Source: Clostridia bacterium
Lineage (GTDB): Bacteria; Bacillota; Clostridia; Lachnospirales; CAG-274
Direction: 5' to 3'
Assembly: GCA_030536675.1 (NCBI GenBank)
Contig: JAUNPM010000024.1
Coordinates: 1-11,919 of the forward strand
Length of the DNA stretch: 11,919 nucleotides
A program made the position numbers and the translations under genes. A model generated the notes under the pieces. It did not search any database, was not told the DNA's origin, and saw only the letters and a list, made by a program, of their open reading frames with translations. Below are positions 1 to 6,779 of this stretch, piece after piece (the first letter of the stretch is position 1; every line of letters begins with the position of its first letter).

Positions 1-66
1 CATTATTTTTGCTTTAAGTTAAAAAATTAAGGCGGGCAGCTTTTGTTCCTCTTTATAATTTTATTT

Positions 67-104
67 GATTTAAGGAATGGTTTTTATAAACCGTTCCTTA
101 AATT
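67..104 (+). terminator. Strong hairpin, possible terminator of an upstream gene or leader structure
   Basis: The arms 69-83 and 88-102 are complementary over 15 bp with a single T-G wobble and close on a 4-nt loop, TTAT. An extra A-T pair (68/103) and a G-T wobble (67/104) lengthen the stem. The 3' side carries only a short T run (103-105), so it is not an ideal intrinsic terminator. It could end transcription from a gene left of the window or be a structure in the operon leader. The pairing is seen directly; the role is inferred. Confidence 0.45.
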
Positions 105-128
105 TGTAAAGGGGAAAATTTGAAAAAT

Positions 129-144
129 GTTAGGCATAACTAAC
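129..144 (+). promoter_or_regulatory. Candidate metal-repressor operator, copy 1
   Basis: The sequence GTTAGGCATAACTAAC has perfect 5-bp arms, GTTAG and CTAAC, separated by 6 bp. A second copy with the same arms and spacing lies 66 bp downstream, and both are upstream of a haem-uptake operon. Arms of the TTAG/CTAA type recall DtxR/IdeR-family iron boxes, so an iron-responsive repressor is the likely reader. That family assignment is inference. A TTGAAA hexamer (120-125) sits just upstream and could be a -35 element that this site overlaps, but no matching -10 is clear. Confidence 0.5.
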
Positions 145-194
145 ACCTTAAAGTGGGAATATACAGCAAAAAACTTTTATTTTTTTAAAAATGA

Positions 195-210
195 GTTAGC
201 TTAAACTAAC
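195..210 (+). promoter_or_regulatory. Candidate metal-repressor operator, copy 2
   Basis: The sequence GTTAGCTTAAACTAAC shares arms and 6-bp spacing with copy 1; its centre TTAA is itself palindromic. It lies 26 bp before the ribosome binding site of the NEAT-SLH gene, a place where a bound repressor would block initiation or early elongation. Two matching sites in one short leader make chance less likely than a single site would. Confidence 0.5.
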
Positions 211-246
211 AAGGTTAATTGTGTTTAATAACAGCAGGAGGTTATT

Positions 247-3200
247 ATGAAATATAAGTATAAAAAATATGCGGCTGTTGTTATTGCAGGAGCAATAACG
301 GCTTCAAATACACTTGCAGCTGCAGGCGCTCAAGCAGGTGATGTAAAAAGCGAAACGGACAATGAAAATGAAAGCTTCGTTCAGGATAATGTGGAATCTT
401 CAGCGGGAGCTGAAAGCGGCGGGGAAACAATAGGTGATGACACAAATAATGAAAACAGCAATGAAAGCGCATCGGTAAGCCTTGCCGACGGTGAATATAC
501 AATACCTGTTTCCGTAAATTATGCAATGGAAGGCTTTGAGGATTATCAGACTGCAAAGGGCAATGCTCTCATAGCTTCAAGTGCAAATTTAAAGATCGAA
601 AACGGAAATATGACCCTTTCCTTAACTGCCAAAAATGACGGAAGCGATTATGTAACCGGTATGGGTTATAAGGAAAACAAGGCTGATGCAGAATATAAAG
701 AGGCAGAGCTATATGACAATGACAGTGACGGAAATGCAGATGAAGTGGTAATTACAAAGGCCTATTCCGAGGACTATATTTACATAAGTTTAAGATATAC
801 AAGTGCGTCTGCCGATTATGAGTGTCTTATAAGCGTTGACTTTGCAAATGCTCAATTGATAGGGGGAGAAACGGAAGAGCCTGAGGCGGGAAATGTTACT
901 CATACAATTAAGCTGGGTCTTGACACTCAAATGAAGGTGGACGGAGTAAGAACGGATATCGAGGATCTTATTCCTGATACAGATGACAAGGACTGGAGTA
1001 TTTGGCTTACTGTAAGAGCGGAGAGCTATAGAAATGAGGCAGAGCTTATATATGACGGAAACAAGTATACTCTTGTTTTTAAATTTGAAGATTATACAAA
1101 GGAGTCTATGAACGGTGAATTTTCCGATTTTTATATTTACAACGATAAAACAAATGAAAAAACACCTGTTACTCCTGTGGTGGAGGATTTAGGCTCAGGC
1201 AAATACTTAAAAACATTATATATTCCTCTTGAAAATTTAAATGACAATATTTATATATACTGTACGGCGTCTATATCTGCCGAGATCCCAGGATACGGTA
1301 AGTTTGAGTCTGAATATTACACGGGCGCTATAGTTACTCCCGATGTAAATTACCTTGTGGATCTTTCGGAAGCAGCCTTACCTGAGGACGGAAATTATTT
1401 AATAAACATTAACAAGGACATTATACCCGAAGAATACAGATTTCTTGACAGCTATGAAAACATACCTGTTACGGTAAAGGACGGAAAAGCCACAATAATT
1501 ATTAAAACGGGAGCTCATCTTGAAAATACTCTTAATACGGCAGGTGCTTATTATGAATTGTATGGCAAGGATACATCAGATACAAGAATAGAAGCTGTGA
1601 CCGTTCCCGTGCAGGGAGAAAAAGAGGATTATGTATTTATAGAAACATCTGATCTTAGAAAGCCTGTTATTTTTTGGGCAGACAAAAATCGCAGCATTGA
1701 CAAGTATATGCAGGAATTGAGCTTTGATACTTCAAGTCTTGTAAAAAATGAAGATCCTCAAATATTTGAATTTACGGATAACGGAAATTACAGCGGAGAA
1801 ATTGAAATTTTAAATGGGGACAATGATAATGCTTCGGAGTTTGCATCATATTTTAAAACAAGCGGAGTTCCTATTAAATCAGAAAACGGAACAATGACGG
1901 TGACACTTTATATAACAAAGGAAGGCTTGGACAGCTTTAAGCAGAGCTTTTACGGTGAGTATGAGGACCTTGAGGTAACTCCAATAAGTGACACAGGCTT
2001 AAATATGGTTGACGTTACCCTTTATTACAATGATGATGAGGCTCTTGTTAAGTTTTCAGAAAACGGTAATGAAAACGACATAAGAGTAAGATTAAAGGAT
2101 AATGCAATAAGCAAAATAGAAAATCCTCAAATGCTTGTTGACGGAAACTATACGGTAGATATTGATCTGCTTAAGGAAGCAACAAATGAGGAGTCAATGT
2201 CAGCTGATTATTTCTACAGTGAGGCTGTGCCTGTAGAGGTTAAAAACGGTCTTATATATATGACATTTAATATAAAGACATCAAGTGACGACGGCTCTAT
2301 GACGGACCTTGTGCAGGGCTTTGAGTACAGAAAGGACGGCAAGTGGATAGACGGAAAGCCTGTTAAGGTGGATAATCCAAGTGACGGAATAGCTCAAATA
2401 ACAAGCACCATACCTATTGAATCCCTTGAAGAGGATACTTATGTGAGAATAAAGGTGTCTGCTATGGGTAGCTGGGCTGTTTTGAGAATTGTGCCTAAAC
2501 TTGAAACACTGGAATCAGATATTCCCGTAAATCAAATAAGTGTGCCCGAAATAACAACAGATCCAAGCAATTATACGGGTGTGTTTAAAAATGACGATAA
2601 GGTCACAGTATCAATAGATACAAGTGAAACAGAGGGAAAAATTTATTATACTTTAGACGGAAGTATTCCCCAGGTGGGAACTTCAAAAACATTTGAATAT
2701 ACAAGACCTTTTGTTGTGAAGTCTTCAAGTGAAGAGGCAAATACCGTTACGGTAAAGGCAATTACATATAAAAACGGCAGCAGATCCTTTACAAAGAGCA
2801 AGGACGTAATTTTCCTTGCAGAGGAAAAGGAGGTCCCCGTTACTGCAACAGAGCCCGGGGTATATTCAGTGCCATACAGCATAATGAAAGCCTTTGAGGA
2901 CGGATATTCAATGGCAAACGACGCTGTAGACGGCAATATGATAGTTCAGGTTTCGGAGGATGAAAAGGGCAATAAAAAGGCTGTATATTATATGAGCCTT
3001 AAGGCAAGAAATCAAAACAACATAATAGGTCATCTTTTGCAGCTTTGGAATATTGAAGGAAATGAACCGCCTACAGGTGCTGCATCGGATTATGAGCTTG
3101 ATTCACAGAAAGCCGCAGTACTTACAACTGTAAATGAAGAGGGAATTAATGGGACCTACGAGGACTATCCTAAAATGATGTCATTTACAAGAAACGGAGC

Positions 3201-5589
3201 GGGAGAAGAATCATTCTATGTAAGAGTAGATGTAGACGCTATGGGAAGCGTTCATCAAAGTGCTAAAATTGTTCTTGACTGGGACAAGGCTGAAAAAGCC
3301 GCTCTTCCACAGGGCAGATACAATGTGGATTACAGCATAATGAAAGCCTTTGAAAATGACTATTCAATGGCAAATGATGTTATAAACGGACCTGCACAGG
3401 TGGAAATAAATAATGATACAGCAAAGTATACTCTTAATGTAAAATCCAGAAATCAAAACAACATAATAGGTCATCTTTTACAGCTTTGGAACATACCCGG
3501 AGTTGACGCTCCCACAGGTTCGGCAGCTGAATACGAGCTTGAGGGAAATAAGGCTAAGGTAGTATCAACAGTAAATGAAGTGGGTATTGACGGAGAAGAA
3601 AGAGATTATCCAAGTGTGTTTGAATTTACAAGAAACAGTACGGGAGAGGACTATTTCTATGTAAGAGTAGATGTAGACGCAATGGGAAATGTGCACCAAA
3701 GCGCAAAGCTGATACCTGATTGGTCAACTGCCAAATGGGTGGGCGATATAAATTCAGATGAGGTTTATGTTGAAGCTCCGAAAATAACTGTTGGCAAAAA
3801 GGAAGCCGTAAATGACGAAGAGGTCAAGGTTTCCATAAGCTGTGAGGAGGGTGCGGAAATATATTATACTACGGATAATACTGTGCCTGATGTAAATTCA
3901 CAGAAATACACAGGTGAGTTTACAGTTAAAGACAAGAATACAACTGTTGCAATAAATGCCGTTGCTGTAAAGGACGGCAATGTATCAAACGTAAGCTCTG
4001 AAACAATTAAGTTTGCTTCCGCAGGCAGCAGCTCCGATGAAACAAGTGATATTGAAGACGGTAAATACTGGATGGAAATAAATCTTTGGCACGCAAATGC
4101 AGACCAAGAGTCAATGGGAAATGCAGCCTTTGAAAATAACAGAATGGCTCTTGTGACTGTTGAAAACGGTGTGGCAAAAATTGAGGCGGCAACAAATCCC
4201 GTTTCGGTAAGCGGATATACATCAGCTCTTAAGGACATTCAAAGCAGTGAAACCAATATGAATATTTTAAAAACGGAAACTTTCACAACAAATACAAAAT
4301 ATGACGGCAATGAACATACATTTGATTATGTTTCAATGTTCAGCTTTGAAGTAAGTGACATGACAAAGGAATATTTAGATGTTCAGATAAGTGTTCCGTA
4401 TACTCCTATGGACGGCATAAGCGAAAATGTAGGCGGCTGGATAGATGCAAGATTAAAGCTTAATTTCAGCGGTATGTCAAAAACAGACAGCAGTGCACAA
4501 TTAACTCCCGACAGCTCATCAGCATCAGGCTCAAGCGGTTCCGGCGGCGGAGCTGTGGATACAAGCAGTGATGCAACAGGCATAAAAATAGAAGCCGACG
4601 AGTTTGTTTTTGAGGACGGCACTGTATTTGAAACCGAGGAATTAAAGGAAGGCGAAAAATATGATGTTACAAAAACTCTTTTAGGCGAGGGATATGAAAA
4701 GTTAAGGCTTTACAATATTAAGGCTGTGTATGACGGCGGCGAGGTTCAGCCTAACGGACAGGCTAAAATATATATTCCAAAGCTTAAGGACGACGGCGAA
4801 AGTATAGAAATTTACAGAATAACCGAGGAAACGGAAAATACGGAAGCGGGCAAAACTCTTATTGAGTATGAAGTATCTGATGACGGATATTATGTAATAA
4901 CAGTAAAAGAATTTGGCTTGTTTGCTATTGCCGAAAATAACGGCTCTCAGGAAGTTCAATTGACGGAAGAGCAAATTACAGAGGAAAAAGCGGCGGAAAA
5001 TGGCTTGTTTAGTGACATATCAGGTCACTGGGCTTACGACAACATTGTAAAAGCTGTTGAGCTTGGTATGTTTAAGGGTGTTACTGAAAATGAATTTGCT
5101 CCCGATGAAACAGCCACAAGAGCAATGGTGGTTTCTGTGCTTGGAAGACTTGCGGGCACAAGCATAAATAAAGAGGGCGAAACACCTTTTAATGACGTGA
5201 AAACAGATGATTATTTTAAGCCTTACGTACTTTGGGCGTCCGAAAATAATATTATAAGCGGAGTAGGTGAAAATAAATTTGCTCCAAATATGAATATTAC
5301 AAGAGAGCAAATGGCTGTTATGCTCAATAAATTTGCAGAAAGCAACGGTATTGAGTATAAGAATATTTATTCAGCAGGCAATTTCAGCGACAGTGATAAC
5401 ATAAGCTCTTGGGCAAGGGACAGTGTTGATGCTCTTGTAAGGGCAGGAGTAATAAGCGGAAGAACAGACGGAAGCTTTGATCCTAAGGGAACTGCCACAA
5501 GAGCGGAAATAGCTGTAATGCTTGTAAATTTCGTAAAGGAATATATGCCTGAAAAGAATGCAGCAACACAGGATCTAACAGAAGCCTAA
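247..5589 (+). CDS. Giant multi-NEAT, SLH-anchored surface haem receptor
   Basis: Secreted 1780-residue protein predicted to bind haem or haemoproteins at the cell surface and pass haem inward. A basic N-terminus and hydrophobic stretch form a signal peptide, cleaved probably after AQA30, followed by an acidic Ser/Asn/Glu-rich segment. Clear NEAT-type modules lie at about residues 80-207, 630-752, 868-1012, 1020-1160 and 1269-1410, each opening with a D/G-x-Y strand; most carry an SM helix motif. Segments 217-366, 378-500 and 508-618 look like divergent NEAT modules. Two chitobiase-C-terminal-like beta domains, marked by IYYTLDGSIP (799-808) and IYYTTDNTVP (1205-1214), separate NEAT modules. 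After a Ser/Gly linker (1421-1437) comes a beta domain (about 1445-1563) and three SLH repeats (1587-1766), which bind secondary cell-wall polymer. AGGAGG at 236-241 sets the ATG. First gene of the operon. NEAT assignment is by sequence pattern; ligand is inferred. Confidence 0.88.
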   Translation: MKYKYKKYAAVVIAGAITASNTLAAAGAQAGDVKSETDNENESFVQDNVESSAGAESGGETIGDDTNNENSNESASVSLADGEYTIPVSVNYAMEGFEDYQTAKGNALIASSANLKIENGNMTLSLTAKNDGSDYVTGMGYKENKADAEYKEAELYDNDSDGNADEVVITKAYSEDYIYISLRYTSASADYECLISVDFANAQLIGGETEEPEAGNVTHTIKLGLDTQMKVDGVRTDIEDLIPDTDDKDWSIWLTVRAESYRNEAELIYDGNKYTLVFKFEDYTKESMNGEFSDFYIYNDKTNEKTPVTPVVEDLGSGKYLKTLYIPLENLNDNIYIYCTASISAEIPGYGKFESEYYTGAIVTPDVNYLVDLSEAALPEDGNYLININKDIIPEEYRFLDSYENIPVTVKDGKATIIIKTGAHLENTLNTAGAYYELYGKDTSDTRIEAVTVPVQGEKEDYVFIETSDLRKPVIFWADKNRSIDKYMQELSFDTSSLVKNEDPQIFEFTDNGNYSGEIEILNGDNDNASEFASYFKTSGVPIKSENGTMTVTLYITKEGLDSFKQSFYGEYEDLEVTPISDTGLNMVDVTLYYNDDEALVKFSENGNENDIRVRLKDNAISKIENPQMLVDGNYTVDIDLLKEATNEESMSADYFYSEAVPVEVKNGLIYMTFNIKTSSDDGSMTDLVQGFEYRKDGKWIDGKPVKVDNPSDGIAQITSTIPIESLEEDTYVRIKVSAMGSWAVLRIVPKLETLESDIPVNQISVPEITTDPSNYTGVFKNDDKVTVSIDTSETEGKIYYTLDGSIPQVGTSKTFEYTRPFVVKSSSEEANTVTVKAITYKNGSRSFTKSKDVIFLAEEKEVPVTATEPGVYSVPYSIMKAFEDGYSMANDAVDGNMIVQVSEDEKGNKKAVYYMSLKARNQNNIIGHLLQLWNIEGNEPPTGAASDYELDSQKAAVLTTVNEEGINGTYEDYPKMMSFTRNGAGEESFYVRVDVDAMGSVHQSAKIVLDWDKAEKAALPQGRYNVDYSIMKAFENDYSMANDVINGPAQVEINNDTAKYTLNVKSRNQNNIIGHLLQLWNIPGVDAPTGSAAEYELEGNKAKVVSTVNEVGIDGEERDYPSVFEFTRNSTGEDYFYVRVDVDAMGNVHQSAKLIPDWSTAKWVGDINSDEVYVEAPKITVGKKEAVNDEEVKVSISCEEGAEIYYTTDNTVPDVNSQKYTGEFTVKDKNTTVAINAVAVKDGNVSNVSSETIKFASAGSSSDETSDIEDGKYWMEINLWHANADQESMGNAAFENNRMALVTVENGVAKIEAATNPVSVSGYTSALKDIQSSETNMNILKTETFTTNTKYDGNEHTFDYVSMFSFEVSDMTKEYLDVQISVPYTPMDGISENVGGWIDARLKLNFSGMSKTDSSAQLTPDSSSASGSSGSGGGAVDTSSDATGIKIEADEFVFEDGTVFETEELKEGEKYDVTKTLLGEGYEKLRLYNIKAVYDGGEVQPNGQAKIYIPKLKDDGESIEIYRITEETENTEAGKTLIEYEVSDDGYYVITVKEFGLFAIAENNGSQEVQLTEEQITEEKAAENGLFSDISGHWAYDNIVKAVELGMFKGVTENEFAPDETATRAMVVSVLGRLAGTSINKEGETPFNDVKTDDYFKPYVLWASENNIISGVGENKFAPNMNITREQMAVMLNKFAESNGIEYKNIYSAGNFSDSDNISSWARDSVDALVRAGVISGRTDGSFDPKGTATRAEIAVMLVNFVKEYMPEKNAATQDLTEA
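2848..3282 (+). repeat. Duplicated NEAT module, copy 1
   Basis: This encodes residues 868-1012 of the giant protein. It shares long identical DNA runs with the following module: 2875-2897 equals 3331-3353 (23 nt), 3007-3038 equals 3448-3479 (32 nt) and 3214-3239 equals 3655-3680 (26 nt). The offset drops from 456 to 441 nt, so this copy carries about 5 extra codons in the loop around residues 902-911. The copies are separated by a linker of only a few residues. Confidence 0.85.
3304..3723 (+). repeat. Duplicated NEAT module, copy 2
   Basis: This encodes residues 1020-1159 and is the tandem partner of the module at 2848-3282. Both copies keep the blocks YSIMKAF, SMAND, RNQNNIIGHLLQLWN and YVRVDVDAMG, while loops and acidic turns differ. 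Identity at the nucleotide level, including synonymous positions within the shared runs, points to a fairly recent duplication or to ongoing gene conversion. Confidence 0.85.
5005..5544 (+). other. Three SLH repeats (cell-wall anchor) of the giant NEAT protein
   Basis: Residues 1587-1766 hold three S-layer-homology repeats starting at FSDISGHWA, FNDVKTDDYF and FSDSDNISSWA. Their conserved TRxx motifs read TRAM, TREQ and TRAE. SLH triplets fold into a pseudo-trimer that holds pyruvylated secondary cell-wall polymer without a covalent bond. The gene at 5650-6738 ends with a homologous triplet, so both proteins should share one anchoring site. Confidence 0.9.
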
Positions 5590-5598
5590 TAATAAAAT

Positions 5599-5631
5599 AT
5601 ATGAGAAATGCTGTAACGGCATTTCTCATAT
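5599..5631 (+). other. Intercistronic hairpin between the two NEAT-SLH genes
   Basis: Arms 5599-5611 and 5619-5631 pair perfectly over 13 bp around a 7-nt loop, and the structure ends 3 nt before the GGGAGG ribosome binding site (5635-5640) of the next gene. No T-tract follows on the + strand, so it is not a classical intrinsic terminator. It may be an RNA processing or stability element, or may adjust the ratio of the giant protein to the distal genes. The role is inferred. Confidence 0.6.
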
Positions 5632-5649
5632 TACGGGAGGAATAGCATT

Positions 5650-6738
5650 ATGAAACAAATATTTAAAAAATTAATAAGCGGCATTTTATGTGGAGCAATG
5701 CTGACGGCAGGCTTGTCATCGGGAGCATTTGCTATGGATAACGGAACATATACAGTAAAAACCGTTACACATTACTTAAATCCCGATACAGGCAAAACAG
5801 ATGACGGCGGTACGGGAAATGCGGAGCTTGGAGAGGGAATGTGCAGAAGTGCAGTGTATGAGGACGCTGTTGTTGAAAAAAACGGCGATAATGTAGCTGT
5901 TACAATGCGTATGCTTTTGTACAGTAATCTTACAAACATAAGAATAGCCGTGCAGAATACTCCAAAGGGAGAATATGAAAGCGTTAAGTACAGCGTGTTA
6001 AAGGAAAGCGCTTCAAACGACAGCGCTGATATTAAATTTACGGTAGCAAGTGAGGACAGCTATATACAGATCAAAATGTATGTTGCTCCAATGTCAAGAG
6101 ATGTGTGCTTTTATATGAATCTTGATACCTCAAGTGCAGTAAGCTCTGACGGGGATCTGGAAGAGGAGGAAAAAGCAACCGTAACAGAGGAAACAGCAGG
6201 AGATATGTTCACTGACATTTCAGGTCACTGGGCTGAAAACCAAATCAAAGAGGTCGTAAACAAAGGACTTTTCAGCGGCACAACACAAATAACATTTTCA
6301 CCTGACAGTGAAATGACAAGAGGTATGTTCGTAACTGTTTTGGGAAGATTAAGCGGTGAAGAAATATCAGGCACAAGCGGCTTTAGTGATGTGGAAAGCA
6401 GCGTTTATTATTCACCATATATTGGGTGGGCAAGTAAAAACGGCATTGTAAGCGGTACAAGCGCTTCAACATTCAGTCCCGACTCACCTGTTACCTGTGA
6501 GCAGGCTGCGTCAATACTTGTTAAATATGCCCAATACAAGGGAATAAGTTTGCAGGAAAAAAGCATTTCTCCAAGTACAACGGGAGTAAGTGCTTGGGCT
6601 AAGGACAATGTTGTTGCAGCGGGAAAGGCGGGAATAATAACAAAGCAGAATACAAACGGCTATGCTTATACTTCCGCCGCAACAAGAGCCGATATAGCCT
6701 CTATGATAAGTAATTTCAGTGAGTATTACGGCAATTGA
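5650..6738 (+). CDS. Single-NEAT, SLH-anchored surface haem-binding protein
   Basis: A 362-residue secreted protein, predicted to relay haem between the giant receptor and the membrane lipoprotein. A signal peptide (cut probably after AFA28) is followed directly by one NEAT-like domain at about 29-160, beginning DNGTYTVK and ending in YIQIKMYVAPMSRDVCFYMN. Met148 occupies the position shared with the clear NEAT modules of the upstream protein. Cys65 and Cys153 are the only cysteines of the mature protein. An acidic linker (169-183) leads to three SLH repeats (about 186-355). The second has TCEQ where TRxx is usual, so its polymer pocket may be weakened. The N-terminal half of the NEAT domain is divergent, with a Gly/Asp-rich insertion where the helix motif is expected. 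GGGAGG at 5635-5640, 9 nt from the ATG, supports the start. It follows the giant gene by 60 nt. Confidence 0.82.
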   Translation: MKQIFKKLISGILCGAMLTAGLSSGAFAMDNGTYTVKTVTHYLNPDTGKTDDGGTGNAELGEGMCRSAVYEDAVVEKNGDNVAVTMRMLLYSNLTNIRIAVQNTPKGEYESVKYSVLKESASNDSADIKFTVASEDSYIQIKMYVAPMSRDVCFYMNLDTSSAVSSDGDLEEEEKATVTEETAGDMFTDISGHWAENQIKEVVNKGLFSGTTQITFSPDSEMTRGMFVTVLGRLSGEEISGTSGFSDVESSVYYSPYIGWASKNGIVSGTSASTFSPDSPVTCEQAASILVKYAQYKGISLQEKSISPSTTGVSAWAKDNVVAAGKAGIITKQNTNGYAYTSAATRADIASMISNFSEYYGN

Positions 6739-6765
6739 TATTAATGTAAAGATATATTGACTTGC

Positions 6766-6771
6766 AGGGAG
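6766..6771 (+). promoter_or_regulatory. Ribosome binding site fixing a TTG start
   Basis: AGGGAG lies 8 nt upstream of TTG at 6780. No ATG or GTG in frame gives a complete lipoprotein signal: the GTG at 6771 is followed at once by an in-frame stop, and the first internal ATG (residue 22) would remove nearly all of the signal sequence. Confidence 0.8.
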
Positions 6772-6779
6772 TGATATAG

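Larger units (their letters stand above)
1..246 (+). other. Intergenic/leader region upstream of the haem operon
   Basis: No convincing gene is visible in these 246 bases. They are very AT-rich and hold a long hairpin (67-104), two GTTAG-N6-CTAAC palindromes (129-144 and 195-210) and the ribosome binding site of the first gene, AGGAGG at 236-241, 5 nt from its ATG. A TATAAT hexamer lies at 54-59 and a TTGAAA hexamer at 120-125, but neither has a good partner at 16-18 bp, so I do not assign a promoter with confidence. What the first 50 bases belong to cannot be told from this window. Confidence 0.6.

Noticed and set aside
54..125. TATAAT (54-59) and TTGAAA (120-125) as promoter elements
   Set aside because: Neither has a partner hexamer at a proper distance, so neither can be called a promoter from the sequence alone.
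2848..3723. Possible CRISPR or insertion-sequence repeats in the duplicated region
   Set aside because: The repeats are in frame, encode homologous protein modules and have no spacers, terminal inverted repeats or transposase.
3864..4238. A 124-codon - strand frame inside the giant NEAT gene
   Set aside because: Its composition matches the reverse complement of the NEAT coding sequence, and it has no domain, spacing or start signal of its own.
4748..4764. Inverted repeat AGCCT-N7-AGGCT resembling an operator
   Set aside because: It lies deep within the coding region of the giant gene, has different arms and spacing from the leader palindromes, and is likely chance.
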